Positions 1-10,473 are shown, numbered from the stretch's first letter. The stretch is DNA of 64,000 nucleotides from Burkholderia ubonensis (GCF_001718695.1 NZ_CP013422.1:1984001-2048000); one strand, 5' to 3'. Made by a program: numbers and translations. Notes: generated from the letters alone by a model not told the origin.

Positions 1-61
1 TCAGCGTCGCGTCATCGGGAAACTCGAATTCGCGTTGCGTGACAGGCTGGTTATTGCGCAT
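1..61 (-). CDS. Aer-like PAS chemoreceptor, N-terminal fragment (runs off window)
   Basis: Only the first 20 or so codons are present, because the gene runs off the left edge on the minus strand. The visible N-terminus ([20 protein letters not shown]) is almost identical to that of the complete receptor starting at 2005, so this is a second, tandem copy of an aerotaxis-receptor-like methyl-accepting protein with an N-terminal PAS domain. The ATG is at 61-59. A FliA-type promoter lies about 100 bases upstream at 162-188. Identity of the C-terminal part cannot be judged from here. Confidence 0.8.
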   Translation of the reverse strand, partial: MRNNQPVTQREFEFPDDATL

Positions 62-460
62 GGTATGAGGTTCCTGGTGGCGGATCTTGCGTCCGCTCGT
101 GAATAGGATCGAGGCCGGATGCAGCGCGCTCGCGCCGCATTCGGTCAATCAGACTCCTGCGCTTTCGGCAAATCTGGCGAAAACCTTATGCCGCCCAAGG
201 GTAAATTCGCATTAATTCCGCTTCACGCGCCTTTGCCGAATCCTTGATTCATACGTAAATCGAAAAATTCGTCAGGCAAATCGTTCGGAGCCCAATCATC
301 CGATTATTCGATAATCGCCGGTCACGCGAATCGACGAATCGATTCGATATCCAGAATGCGAATTTCTCTCATTTTTTGCACTGGATCGAATCGCATGACC
401 GCGGCCTGAGCGGGCCGACGGCCATACGATGCACATGCACCGGCAAGCGCGCCTGCGCGA
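62..460. other. Intergenic region between two chemoreceptor genes
   Basis: About 400 bases with no supported gene. It contains the leader and sigma-28 promoter of the left-hand receptor and an AT-richer stretch (about 200-370) with no recognisable terminator hairpin. Confidence 0.6.
162..188 (-). promoter_or_regulatory. FliA (sigma-28)-type promoter of the first Aer-like receptor
   Basis: Read on the minus strand, TAAGGTTT, 11 bases, then GCCGAAAG. This fits the flagellar sigma-28 consensus (TAAAGTTT-N11-GCCGATAA) at 7 of 8 and 6 of 8 positions. The same layout occurs upstream of the second receptor (2110-2136), which makes chance unlikely. Confidence 0.65.
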
Positions 461-2005
461 TCAGCGGAACACGTTCACCGCGTCGACCAGCCGCATCGCC
501 TGCTGCTTCAGGCTCTCCGACGCCGCCGCGCTCTGCTCGACCAGCGCCGCGTTCTGCTGCGTGATGTTGTCCAGATGCACGACCGCCTGATCGACCTGCG
601 CGACGCCCGTGCTTTGCTCGGCCGTCGACGAGCTGATCTCCGCGATCAGATCCGACACGCGTTTGACCTGCGCGACGATGTCTTCCATCGTCTTGCCCGC
701 GCCGTCTACGATGCGCGAGCCCGACTCGACGCGCTCGACGCTCGCGCCGATCAGCGTCTTGATCTCCTTCGCCGCATTCGCGCTGCGCTGCGCGAGCGAG
801 CGCACCTCGCCCGCGACCACCGCGAAACCGCGCCCCTGATCGCCCGCGCGCGCCGCCTCGACCGCTGCGTTCAGCGCCAGGATGTTGGTCTGGAATGCGA
901 TCCCGTCGATCACGCCGATGATGTCCGAAATCCGGCGCGAGCTGTCCGTGATGTCGTTCATCGTATTGACGATCTCGGACATCGCGTGCCCGCCGCGTTC
1001 CGCCGCCTCGCTCGCAGAGACCGACAACTGGTTCGCCTGCTGCGCGGTCTGCGCGTTGCTGTCGACGGTCGCCGTCATCTCCGCCATCGACGCGGCCGTC
1101 TGCTGCACGCTCGACGCGGCCTGCTCGGTGCGCGCGCTCAGGTCGTTGTTGCCCTGCGCGATCTCGTTGCTCGCGCGCTGCACGTTGAGCACCTGCTCGC
1201 TGACGTCGTCGACCAGCCAGCGGAACATCAGCCCGAGCTGGTTGATCGTGCGCAGCGTCATGCCGATCTCGTCGACGCGGTCCATGCCGGCGCCGCCGCG
1301 GCGATCGCCGGTCGCGACGTTCAGCGCCTGGTCGCGCAACTGCTTCAGCGGGCGGGCGATCTGCGCATCGAGCCACATGCCGGCCGCCGCGGCGGCGCCG
1401 GCCGTCACCGCGGCGAACGCCGCGAGCCCGCCGCCGTCGAGACCGCACGCCCAGCCCGTGCCGATCACGACCGGCGCCAGCACGGCCAACGCCGAGTGAA
1501 CGCGCGCGCGCACCGACATCGTTTGCGGCAGCGAGACGATGCGCATCAGCCCGGTGCGCACGACCAGCCCCTTGTGGAAACGCCGCTTGCCGGCGCGGCC
1601 TTCGCGAAAGTCGCGATACAGCGCCTCGGCGCCCGCGATCTGGTCGCGCGGCGCCTTCGTGCGCACCGACAGGTAGCCCTCCGTGCGGCCGTTGCGCATC
1701 ACCGGCACCGCGTTCGCGCGCACCCAGTAATGGTCGCCGTCCTTGCGGCGGTTCTTGACGAGCGCGGTCCATGGTTCGCCGCCCTTGAGCGTCGCCCACA
1801 TGTCGGCGAACGCCTCCTTCGGCATGTCCGGGTGCCGCACGAGGTTGTGCGGCTGGCCGACGAGTTCGTCGGTGGAGAAACCGCTCACATACGCAAACGT
1901 TGTGTTCGCATAGGTGATGATGCTGTCGGCGTCAGTGGTCGACATCAGCGTCGCATCGTCGGGGAATTCGAATTCGTGTTGGGTAACGGGCTGGTTGTTG
2001 CGCAT
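461..2005 (-). CDS. Aer-like PAS-domain methyl-accepting chemotaxis protein
   Basis: A 514-residue chemoreceptor resembling E. coli Aer, which senses redox or oxygen through a PAS-bound flavin and controls CheA/CheW. The N-terminal PAS domain covers roughly residues 10-125 and includes the Aer-like HPDMP segment. A hydrophobic membrane stretch follows at about 165-205. The C-terminal half is an MCP signalling coiled coil with the hallmark hairpin tip ([20 protein letters not shown]). No periplasmic sensor domain and no C-terminal CheR/CheB pentapeptide are visible. The ATG at 2005 is chosen over an upstream in-frame start at 2119 because the tandem copy to the left begins at the same MRNNQPVTQ, a GGAG lies just upstream, and the FliA promoter sits at 2110-2136. 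Confidence 0.9.
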   Translation of the reverse strand: MRNNQPVTQHEFEFPDDATLMSTTDADSIITYANTTFAYVSGFSTDELVGQPHNLVRHPDMPKEAFADMWATLKGGEPWTALVKNRRKDGDHYWVRANAVPVMRNGRTEGYLSVRTKAPRDQIAGAEALYRDFREGRAGKRRFHKGLVVRTGLMRIVSLPQTMSVRARVHSALAVLAPVVIGTGWACGLDGGGLAAFAAVTAGAAAAAGMWLDAQIARPLKQLRDQALNVATGDRRGGAGMDRVDEIGMTLRTINQLGLMFRWLVDDVSEQVLNVQRASNEIAQGNNDLSARTEQAASSVQQTAASMAEMTATVDSNAQTAQQANQLSVSASEAAERGGHAMSEIVNTMNDITDSSRRISDIIGVIDGIAFQTNILALNAAVEAARAGDQGRGFAVVAGEVRSLAQRSANAAKEIKTLIGASVERVESGSRIVDGAGKTMEDIVAQVKRVSDLIAEISSSTAEQSTGVAQVDQAVVHLDNITQQNAALVEQSAAASESLKQQAMRLVDAVNVFR

Positions 2006-2331
2006 GGAGGGCTCCGAAGAGCGGGTCCGGGTTGGGGGCCCGCGCGGGCGCGGAATCGCGCTCAGTAGCCGGAAAACGGTTGATCGCTTTACGACGGTAT
2101 CGTCCCCTGCTGACGGCAACTAGCGGCAAAACCTTAGGCCTGATCGACACAAAATATCGAATTCGACGCTAAATATGATTTCAATCAAACAATCTGGAAA
2201 TAACCGGCGCCGAGGCGATGCCTAAACGGTGTGCACGCAGCGCCGTCAATGCAGCGATCCCATCGACCGTTGCAAACCGCAAAACGATGCGGACGTGCGC
2301 GCAGCGCTCGACGCGAACCTGGAGAACGACC
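2006..2331. other. Divergent intergenic region, receptor / TudS-like gene
   Basis: About 325 bases. It holds the sigma-28 promoter of the receptor on the minus strand and the leader of the TudS-like gene on the plus strand. No other gene or clear hairpin is seen. Confidence 0.5.
2110..2136 (-). promoter_or_regulatory. FliA (sigma-28)-type promoter of the second Aer-like receptor
   Basis: Minus-strand TAAGGTTT, 11 bases, GCCGTCAG. The -35 half is identical to that at 162-188 and the spacing is the same. It lies about 105 bases before the chosen ATG and rules out the longer start at 2119. Confidence 0.6.
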
Positions 2332-2859
2332 GTGCAGCACACGGAGCAACAAGCGGCCACGCCGAAGATCCTCGTCAGCATGTGCCTGCTCGGGCATCCC
2401 GTCCGCTACGACGGCGCAGCCAGGCGCAGCGCGCATGACGCGCTCGCGCGCTGGCAGCGCGACGGGCGGCTGGTGCTCGTCTGCCCGGAGCTCGCCGGCG
2501 GGCTGGGCGTGCCGCGGCCGCCCGCCGAGATCGCCAGCGGCGCATCGGGCCAGCGCGTGCTCGCCGGCGCCGCACGGATCGTCGACGTGCATGGGACCGA
2601 TCTGACCGCGCAGTTCGTCTGCGGCGCACAAGCCGCGCTCGCGCTGGCCCGCGCGCACGATTGCCGCTTCGCGCTGCTCGCGGACGGCAGTCCGTCGTGC
2701 GGCAGCCGCTTCATTCATGACGGGAATTTTGCGGGGCGTCGGCATCCGGGCGCCGGCGTGACGGCGGCCTTGCTGCGCGAGCATGGCATCGAGGTATTCG
2801 CGGACACCGAGATCGACGCGCTCGCCGCGCGTATCGCGCAGCATTCGCCGGCCGAATGA
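2332..2859 (+). CDS. DUF523 / TudS-like thiouracil desulfurase family protein
   Basis: A 175-residue protein of the DUF523 (YbbK-like) family. Characterised members (TudS) carry a [4Fe-4S] cluster on three cysteines and remove sulfur from thiouracil. Three conserved cysteines are visible at C18 (SMCLLG), C51 (LVCPE) and C123 (SPSCG), together with the family start MCLLGHPVRYDG. The start chosen is GTG at 2332, with GGAGA 7 bases upstream. An ATG 38 codons earlier would add a basic, low-complexity extension with no family counterpart. Substrate in this organism is unproven. Confidence 0.8.
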   Translation: MQHTEQQAATPKILVSMCLLGHPVRYDGAARRSAHDALARWQRDGRLVLVCPELAGGLGVPRPPAEIASGASGQRVLAGAARIVDVHGTDLTAQFVCGAQAALALARAHDCRFALLADGSPSCGSRFIHDGNFAGRRHPGAGVTAALLREHGIEVFADTEIDALAARIAQHSPAE

Positions 2860-2948
2860 CGATGTGGCCGGCACGCGCGCGTCGTGCCGGCCACATCGTC
2901 GAGGAAAGGCTACGCGCGCGGCGGGCCGCGCCGCGCCGCATTGCGCGC

Positions 2949-4151
<1,203 letters not shown>

Positions 4152-4215
4152 CAGTGTCTCCGGGAGAGAAATGATATGGGCGCCCCCATTGCATTGCCCG
4201 CCGGGATGCGCTTAA

Positions 4216-4258
4216 ATGTTCTATATACGAACATAAGATCGTGTATCGAACGTTCGAT
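4216..4258. promoter_or_regulatory. Palindromic operator region between pcaF and the IclR regulator gene
   Basis: Two inverted repeats lie close together: ATGTTC-7 nt-GAACAT (4216-4234) and the perfect 14-bp palindrome ATCGAACGTTCGAT (4245-4258). Both contain GTTC/GAAC half-sites like those bound by PcaU/PobR-type IclR regulators. They sit in the divergent promoter region, suiting joint autoregulation and pcaF control. Confidence 0.55.
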
Positions 4259-4367
4259 GCATCATAGGGAGTGCGGGGACGGCCTGTCAAGCGCCGGCGG
4301 CGGCCGCGCGGTTGGCGTGTCAGGCCCCATGCGCTATCTTCTCGGCTGCACGATATTCCGACAGGTC

Positions 4368-5156
4368 ATGACTACCGAAGACATCCAGGCCAAACCCGGC
4401 GACTCCTACGTCCAGTCGTTCGCGCGCGGGCTCGCGGTGATCCGCGCGTTCGACGCGGACCGTCCCGAACAGACCCTCACCGAGGTCGCGTCGGCCACCG
4501 GCCTGACGCGCGCCGGCGCGCGCCGGATCCTGCTCACGCTGCAGACGCTCGGCTACGTCGAGGCGGACGGACGGCTGTTCCGGCTCACGCCGAAGATTCT
4601 CGAGCTCGGCTTCGCGTACCTGACGTCGATGCCGTTCTGGAATCTCGCGGAGCCGGTGATGGAGCAGTTGTCCGCGCAGATCCACGAGAGCTGCTCGGCG
4701 GCCGTGCTCGACCGCACCGAGATCGTCTACGTGCTGCGCGTGCCGACGCACAAGATCATGACGATCAACCTGTCGATCGGCAGCCGGCTGCCCGCGTACT
4801 GCACGTCGATGGGCCGCGTGCTGCTGTCCGCGCTCGACGACGCGACGCTCGACGCCACGCTCGCGCAGAGCGGCATCCGCGCGCACACGCCGCGCACGGT
4901 CACGGACCTCGGCGAACTGAAGGCCGCGATCGCGCTCGTGCGCCAGCAGGGCTGGGCGATCGTCGACCAGGAGCTGGAAGTGGGGCTGCTGTCGATCTCG
5001 GCGCCGATCCGCAACCGGCGCGGGCAGATCATCGCGGCGATGAACGTGAGCGGCAATGCGCAGCGGCATACCGCGAAGCAGATGGTGAAGGAGTTTCTCG
5101 GGCCGCTGCAGCAGGCGGCGCAGACGGTGTCGGAGCTGGTTGCGCGGCGGGGGTGA
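4368..5156 (+). CDS. pcaR: IclR-family regulator of the pca (beta-ketoadipate) genes, PcaR-like
   Basis: A 262-residue IclR-family protein with an N-terminal winged helix-turn-helix (about residues 15-75) and a C-terminal IclR effector domain. The sequence SYVQSFARGLAVIRAF at its start is typical of PcaR/PcaU/PobR. Its divergent position to pcaF and the intervening GTTC/GAAC palindromes support control of protocatechuate/beta-ketoadipate catabolism. The ATG at 4368 matches the usual family N-terminus. An in-frame ATG at 4329 and a very long upstream open frame are rejected because they would overlap the operators. The effector (beta-ketoadipate in Pseudomonas PcaR) is not deducible here. Confidence 0.82.
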   Translation: MTTEDIQAKPGDSYVQSFARGLAVIRAFDADRPEQTLTEVASATGLTRAGARRILLTLQTLGYVEADGRLFRLTPKILELGFAYLTSMPFWNLAEPVMEQLSAQIHESCSAAVLDRTEIVYVLRVPTHKIMTINLSIGSRLPAYCTSMGRVLLSALDDATLDATLAQSGIRAHTPRTVTDLGELKAAIALVRQQGWAIVDQELEVGLLSISAPIRNRRGQIIAAMNVSGNAQRHTAKQMVKEFLGPLQQAAQTVSELVARRG

Positions 5157-5195
5157 CGCGCCGGCAACCGGCAAATCGGACGCGCCGTTGCGCCG

Positions 5196-6530
5196 TCAGT
5201 CGCCCCGCTCCCCCGCCGTCTCCCGCAGCATCGCCACCGCCGCCAGCGACACCAGCACGCACACCGCGACGTAACCCGCCGGCGCGAGCTTGCTGCCGGT
5301 CGTCTGCACGAGCCACGTCGCGACGAGCTGCGACGTGCCGCCGAAGATCGTCACCGCGAGCGCATACGCGATCGAGATCCCGGTCGCGCGCACGCGGCGC
5401 GGAAAGGATTCGCACATCAGCGCGAATTCCGATGCGGAACCCATCGAATAGAACAGCAGCATCAGCGCGGTCAGCGGCATGACGACCGACAGCGACGGAT
5501 GACGGTTCATCAGCCAGAATGCCGGGAACAGCAGCACGACGAGCACGCCGCGCCCGACGAAGATCGGCAGGCGCCGGCTGCCGATCCGGTCCGACAGCCA
5601 GCCGAACAGCGGGCACGTCAGCAGCATCACGCATCCCGACGCGACGCCGACGAACATCGACAGCTTCATCGGCAGGCCGAGCGTATGGATCGCATAGGTC
5701 GGCATGTAGAAGGTCAGGATGTAGGTCGACACCGTGCCGCCCATCACCGTCAGCGCCAGCAGCAGCACCGTGCGCGCATGCTGCGTGAACAGCTCGCGCA
5801 GCACGCCGCCGTCGATGCCGTGGTGACTGTCGCCCGGTGCATCGTCGGCGAGGCGCCGGCGCAGGATCATGCCGACCGGCGCGATCAGCACGCCCACGAA
5901 GAACGGAATCCGCCAGCCCCAGCTTTCGAGCGCGCCCTTCGTCAGCGTGTTCGACAGCAGCGCCGCGAAGCCCGAGCCCATCAGCGCCGCGCCGCCCTGC
6001 GTCGCGAGCTGCCAGCTCGCGCGCAAGCCGCGCCGCGACACGCCGCCTTGTTCGAGCAGCGTCGACGTCGCCGCGCCGAACTCGCCGCCTTGTGAGAAGC
6101 CCTGCATCAGCCGCGCGCAGACGACGAGCAGCGGCGCGGCCACGCCGATCTGCGCATAGGTCGGCGCGATCGCGATCAGGCCCGTGCCGAGCGCCATCAG
6201 CGTGATCGTCAGGTTCAGCGCGGCCTTGCGGCCGTTGCGGTCCGCGTAGACGCCGAGCACGATGCTGCCGAGCGGCCGCGTGAAGAAGCCCGCCGCGAAC
6301 GTCGCGACCGACAGCAGCAGCGACGTCGTCGGATCGCCCGACGGGAAATACAGCTTGCCGATCAGCACCGCGAAGAAACCGTACACGGTGAAATCGAAGA
6401 ATTCCAGCCAGTTGCCGATCACGGCCGCCGCGATCGCGCCGCGCCGGGTGACCGCAGGAGAATCGGGCGGGGCGTCGGCCGCGACGGCGGCAGACGCGGC
6501 GGCGGGCAATGCGAGAGGATCTTTCTGCAT
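5196..6530 (-). CDS. MFS transporter, metabolite:H+ symporter (MHS) family
   Basis: A 444-residue inner-membrane protein with 12 predicted hydrophobic segments. The MHS hallmark NWLEFFDFTVYGFF is in the first helix and the MFS loop-2 motif GVYADRNGRKAAL follows. MHS carriers bring in organic acids or betaines with protons. It lies 53 bases downstream of the M20 amidohydrolase on the same strand, so the two are probably one operon in which the carrier imports the hydrolase's substrate. That substrate (an N-acyl amino acid or hippurate-like compound) is inferred only. Confidence 0.85.
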   Translation of the reverse strand: MQKDPLALPAAASAAVAADAPPDSPAVTRRGAIAAAVIGNWLEFFDFTVYGFFAVLIGKLYFPSGDPTTSLLLSVATFAAGFFTRPLGSIVLGVYADRNGRKAALNLTITLMALGTGLIAIAPTYAQIGVAAPLLVVCARLMQGFSQGGEFGAATSTLLEQGGVSRRGLRASWQLATQGGAALMGSGFAALLSNTLTKGALESWGWRIPFFVGVLIAPVGMILRRRLADDAPGDSHHGIDGGVLRELFTQHARTVLLLALTVMGGTVSTYILTFYMPTYAIHTLGLPMKLSMFVGVASGCVMLLTCPLFGWLSDRIGSRRLPIFVGRGVLVVLLFPAFWLMNRHPSLSVVMPLTALMLLFYSMGSASEFALMCESFPRRVRATGISIAYALAVTIFGGTSQLVATWLVQTTGSKLAPAGYVAVCVLVSLAAVAMLRETAGERGD

Positions 6531-6583
6531 CGTTCAGGTCTCCGATCGAATCGGCCGGAACCGCCGGCCGCGCGCCGCCGGTG

Positions 6584-7774
6584 TCAGCGGCCCAGAAAAC
6601 GCTCCACGAGGCGCGTCCAGAACGCCGCGCCGATCGGCAGGTTGCGATCGTTGAAGTCGTATTTCGGGTTGTGCACCATGCAGCCGTCCTCGCCCGCGCC
6701 GTTGCCGAGGCGCACGAACGAACCGGGGCGCCGCTGCAGCATGAACGCGAAATCCTCGCTGCCCATCAGCAGGTCGGCCTGCTCGACGACGTTCGCGTCG
6801 CCGACCAGCTCGCGCGCGACCCGCGCGGCGAAATCGGTTTCGGCATCCGAATTGACGACGACCGGATAGCCTTCGATGTACTCGACGTGCGCGGTCGCGC
6901 CGTAGCTCGCGGCCTGCGACTCGGCGAGCTCGGCGATGCGGCGCTTGAGCAGCGCGCGCACGTCCGGGCTGAACGAGCGCACGCTCAGCTCGAGCCGCGC
7001 GCCGTGCGGAATCACGTTGTTCGCGGTGCCCGCGTGCATCGAGCCGACCGTGACCACGGCGGGCTGCGCGGGATCGACGTTGCGCGCGACGATCGTCTGC
7101 AGCGCCATCACGATGCTCGCCGCGACGACGACCGGATCGACCGCCAGGTGCGGCCGCGCCGCGTGCCCGCCGACGCCGTCGATCGAGATGATCGCCTTGT
7201 CGCCCGCCGACATGAACGGGCCGCGCCGCGTCAGGAACACGCCGGGCGCCGCGCCCGGATGGTTGTGCATGCCGAACACCGCGTCGCACGGGAAGCGCTC
7301 GAACAGGCCGTCGTCGATCATCTTCTTCGCGCCGCTGTCGACGCCGTGCTCTTCGGCCGGCTGGAAATACAGGTGCACGGTGCCGGAGAAGTTGCGGGTC
7401 TTCGCGAGATGCTGCGCGGCGCCAAGCAGCATCGTCGTGTGGCCGTCGTGCCCGCACGCGTGCATCTTGCCGTGCGTCGCGCTGGCGTACGGCAGGCCCG
7501 TCGCCTCGACGATCGGCAGCGCGTCCATGTCCGCGCGGATGCCGATGCTGCGCGCGCCGTCGCCAACCCGCAGCGTGCCGACCACGCCGGTCCTGCCGAC
7601 GCCGCGCGTGACCTGCCAGCCCCATTGCGCGAGCCTGTCGGCGACGAGCCCGGCGGTTTCGACTTCCTCGTACGCGAGTTCGGGATGGCGGTGGATGTGA
7701 TGGCGGATCTCGCGCAGGCCGTCGGCGGCAGGCAGCAGATCGTCGATTTCGGTAAAGCGGACATCGGTGGTCAT
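6584..7774 (-). CDS. M20-family amidohydrolase (hippurate hydrolase-like)
   Basis: A 396-residue M20D metallo-aminoacylase. These enzymes hydrolyse N-acyl amino acids such as hippurate with a di-metal centre. Visible landmarks are HHIHRHPELAYEE (about 26-37), ADMDALP (81-87), CGHDGHT (107-113) and FQPAEE (137-142, catalytic Glu pair). The ATG at 7774 has AGGAG at an ideal distance; an upstream in-frame start at 7828 lacks support. It is the first gene of a probable operon with the MHS transporter. Substrate is not resolved by sequence. Confidence 0.85.
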   Translation of the reverse strand: MTTDVRFTEIDDLLPAADGLREIRHHIHRHPELAYEEVETAGLVADRLAQWGWQVTRGVGRTGVVGTLRVGDGARSIGIRADMDALPIVEATGLPYASATHGKMHACGHDGHTTMLLGAAQHLAKTRNFSGTVHLYFQPAEEHGVDSGAKKMIDDGLFERFPCDAVFGMHNHPGAAPGVFLTRRGPFMSAGDKAIISIDGVGGHAARPHLAVDPVVVAASIVMALQTIVARNVDPAQPAVVTVGSMHAGTANNVIPHGARLELSVRSFSPDVRALLKRRIAELAESQAASYGATAHVEYIEGYPVVVNSDAETDFAARVARELVGDANVVEQADLLMGSEDFAFMLQRRPGSFVRLGNGAGEDGCMVHNPKYDFNDRNLPIGAAFWTRLVERFLGR

Positions 7775-8037
7775 CAAGCGGGCTCCTGCTGAGCGTCTGC
7801 GTGTCAGCCCGCACGCGGCGAGCGGCATGCGGGAAAGCGAGCCACTATAACGAGCCGATATCGGTTCAATAAGATGCGGAATTTTTCACCGCGATAAGGT
7901 TTTTTAATCAGGGTAAACACGGCTCCCGACGGCCGACACGTGCACGCCGTTGACGCCGCGGCCCAACGGTTTATCGTTCACGTTCCGGCCGGCGGCACGC
8001 GCAGCGCGCCCGACCGCGCCACTATCAAGGAGACCCC

Positions 8038-8616
8038 ATGACCGCTGCCGACCACGCGCCCATCAGCCGCTTCCCCGTGCCCGCGCTCGACGATCTGCCC
8101 GACGACATTCGCGCACGCATCGCCGCCGTTCAGGAGAAGTCGGGCTTCATCCCGAACGTGTTCGTCACGCTCGCGCATCGCCCGGACGAATTTCGCGCGT
8201 TCTTCGCGTACCACAACGCACTGATGGACAAGCCCGGCAATCTCACCAAGGCCGACCGGGAGATGATCGTCGTCGCGACCAGCAGCGCGAACCAGTGCCA
8301 GTATTGCGTGATCGCGCACGGCGCGATCCTGCGCATCCGCGCGAAGGATCCGCTGATCGCCGACCAGATCGCGACGAACTACCGCAAGGCCGACATCACC
8401 GCGCGGCAGAAGGCGATGCTCGACTTCGCGATGAAGGTCTCGCAGGCCGCGCATGAAGTGGGCGAAGCGGACTTCGACACGCTGAAGTCGCACGGCTTCA
8501 GCGACGACGACGCGTGGGACATCGCGGCGATCGCCGCGTTCTTCGGCATGTCGAACCGCCTCGCGAACGTGACCAACATGCGCCCGAACGCGCAGTTCTA
8601 CGCGCTCGGGCGTTGA
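8038..8616 (+). CDS. AhpD-like peroxidase-related protein
   Basis: A 192-residue protein of the carboxymuconolactone decarboxylase/AhpD fold, in the 'uncharacterised peroxidase-related enzyme' branch. The AhpD redox motif is intact: C87-Q-Y-C90 followed by H94. Such proteins act as thiol peroxidases or disulfide reductases. The start is preceded by AAGGAG. It stands alone between a divergent M20 gene and a convergent SDR, so no partner is indicated. Confidence 0.85.
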   Translation: MTAADHAPISRFPVPALDDLPDDIRARIAAVQEKSGFIPNVFVTLAHRPDEFRAFFAYHNALMDKPGNLTKADREMIVVATSSANQCQYCVIAHGAILRIRAKDPLIADQIATNYRKADITARQKAMLDFAMKVSQAAHEVGEADFDTLKSHGFSDDDAWDIAAIAAFFGMSNRLANVTNMRPNAQFYALGR

Positions 8617-8730
8617 CGGCGCGGGCCGTCGCGGGCGCAGCCTGCCTCGTGCTGCCGCGCCGTTCGCCGCATGCGCCGGCCGGCAGCGGCGCAGCCGCAG
8701 AACGCGCGGCCGAAACCCGCGCTTGCCCGC

Positions 8731-9606
8731 CTACCCGACCTGCTTCAACGTGTGCAGCCCCTCTGGCAGCTTCGCGTCGGGGAACATCGTCGACAACGTC
8801 GTATCGCGCCACCGCGCCGCCTCCTGTGCGCGCTGCGCTTCGGCCTGCTCGCAGACGAACACCGCATCGCCGCCCAGCAACAGCCGCATCGGCACATCAT
8901 CGCGACGCGACAGCTCGACGATCAGCGCGGCGATCCGCGCCGGATCGCCGATCTCGTGGCCGCCATACGCGCCGAGCATGTCGAGCATGCGTCCGACCGA
9001 CGGCTGGTAGTCCGGCAGCATGCCGTCGACGCCGCGCTTCGCCTCGGCGGCCCAGCCGGTGCGCATCCCGCCCGGCTCGAGCGTGCACACGCGCACGCCG
9101 AACGGCGCGACCTCCTTCGCCAGCACGTCGCTGAATCCGCCGACCGCCCATTTCGCCGCCTGATACGCGGACAGGCCGGGCGTCGACGTCCGCCCGCCCA
9201 CCGACGACACCTGGAAGATATGGCCCGCGCGCTGCGCGCGCATCGTCGGCAGCACCGCGCGCGTCACGTTCACCACGCCGAACAGGTTCGTCTCGATCTG
9301 CGCGCGGAAATCGTCGGCGCTCATCTGCTCGAACGGCGCCGTATGGCCGTAGCCCGCGTTATTCACGAGCACATCGATGCGCCCGAATGCGTCCCGCGCG
9401 GCAGCGACGGCGCGCGTCGCCGCCGCTGCATCGGTGACGTCGAGCGCGACCGGCAGCAGCCGGTCGCCGTAACGCCCGGCCAGATCCGCGAGCCGCGCGG
9501 GATCACGCGCACCGGCCACGAGCCGGTCGCCCGCCGCGAGCACCGCCTCCGAAATCGACCGCCCCAGGCCGCGTGCGGCCCCTGTGACAAACCAGACTTT
9601 CGACAT
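8731..9606 (-). CDS. SDR-family oxidoreductase
   Basis: A 291-residue classical short-chain dehydrogenase. It has the nucleotide-binding TGAARGLG (8-15), NNAG, and the catalytic YQAAK. The ATG at 9606 has GAGG upstream. It lies 95 bases downstream of a TetR-family gene on the same strand, and the gap contains a copy of the operator also found upstream of that regulator, so the SDR is very likely the regulator's target. Substrate unknown. Confidence 0.87.
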   Translation of the reverse strand: MSKVWFVTGAARGLGRSISEAVLAAGDRLVAGARDPARLADLAGRYGDRLLPVALDVTDAAAATRAVAAARDAFGRIDVLVNNAGYGHTAPFEQMSADDFRAQIETNLFGVVNVTRAVLPTMRAQRAGHIFQVSSVGGRTSTPGLSAYQAAKWAVGGFSDVLAKEVAPFGVRVCTLEPGGMRTGWAAEAKRGVDGMLPDYQPSVGRMLDMLGAYGGHEIGDPARIAALIVELSRRDDVPMRLLLGGDAVFVCEQAEAQRAQEAARWRDTTLSTMFPDAKLPEGLHTLKQVG

Positions 9607-9637
9607 GTTCCACTCCTCGAGAATGACATCACACAAA

Positions 9638-9657
9638 ATGAATGATTACTCACTCAT
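9638..9657. promoter_or_regulatory. TetR-family operator, copy 1 (upstream of SDR)
   Basis: ATGAATGATTACTCACTCAT is a perfect inverted repeat of the form ATGA-N-TGA-N4-TCA-N-TCAT. It lies 32 bases before the SDR start codon. The same pattern occurs at 10296-10315 before the TetR gene. Confidence 0.7.
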
Positions 9658-9701
9658 TAATAAAGACGATGCATCGATGACTCGACCGACGCACCGCACG
9701 T

Positions 9702-10280
9702 TCATAGCGTGTGCAACACCGCCCACAGCGCCCGAAAGCCGGCTTCGCGGTAGGCATCGGCCCGCGCCGGATCGCGCGCGACCGATTCCATCGTCGTTTC
9801 CGCGATCGACGTGAACAACGCGCCGCAGAACGCGAGTGCCTCGTCGGGCCGCAATGTGCCCGATGCGGCGATCCGCTCGCGCAGCACCGCCCGGATCGGA
9901 CCGAATCCTTCGGCGCCCGCGTCGCGATGCGCGCCGTCGATGCGTCCGCTGACCTCGAGCTGCCGCAGCGCGCGCCGCCCGTCCGGATTCGCGACGCCCC
10001 ACGACACGTAGCCGTTCCACGCGTGGCGCATCGCCGGCTCGGCGGGGCCGTCCTCCGGGAAGCCCGTCATCATCGCGCGCCGCAGGTCGGCCTTCAGATG
10101 CAGGTACAGCGCGTTCAGCAGCGCATCCTTGGTGTCGAAATACGTGAACACCGTCCCCTCGGCCACGCCCGCGAGCCGCGCAATGCGCGCGGTGGTCGCG
10201 GCCGCGCCATGTTCGGCGAGCGCGCCGGCCGCCGCGGCGAGAATCGCTTCGTGCTTGTCGAGACTGCGGGGTCGTGCCAA
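9702..10280 (-). CDS. TetR/AcrR-family transcriptional regulator
   Basis: A 192-residue repressor with an N-terminal TetR helix-turn-helix. The recognition region ARLAGVAEGTVFTYFDTKDALL is canonical. The C-terminal ligand domain is unassigned. It is co-oriented with the SDR gene downstream. Matching 20-bp operators before both genes indicate autoregulation plus control of the SDR. Confidence 0.88.
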   Translation of the reverse strand: MARPRSLDKHEAILAAAAGALAEHGAAATTARIARLAGVAEGTVFTYFDTKDALLNALYLHLKADLRRAMMTGFPEDGPAEPAMRHAWNGYVSWGVANPDGRRALRQLEVSGRIDGAHRDAGAEGFGPIRAVLRERIAASGTLRPDEALAFCGALFTSIAETTMESVARDPARADAYREAGFRALWAVLHTL

Positions 10281-10295
10281 GATTTGCCGCCTTAA

Positions 10296-10315
10296 ATGAG
10301 TGATTGCTCAATCAT
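10296..10315. promoter_or_regulatory. TetR-family operator, copy 2 (upstream of tetR)
   Basis: ATGAGTGATTGCTCAATCAT fits ATGA-N-TGA-N4-TCA-N-TCAT exactly, as does the site at 9638-9657. It begins 16 bases upstream of the regulator's start codon, placed for autorepression. Confidence 0.7.
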
Positions 10316-10473
10316 AATCGAGCCCGCCGGGATCGCGCAAGCGGCGTCGCGGATCGATGACGAGCGCACACGCGATTCGGCAAAACCGTGCACTATTAGG
10401 GTTTTCGTTGCACCGCCGCACCGGCGCCTTCGACGTTCGTTCAACGCCCACCGTTTCAGACAGCGAACCACCC

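Noticed and set aside
575..2068. Long plus-strand open frame opposite the chemoreceptor
   Set aside because: It is the G+C-driven antisense shadow of the receptor gene: Arg/His-rich, with no family similarity.
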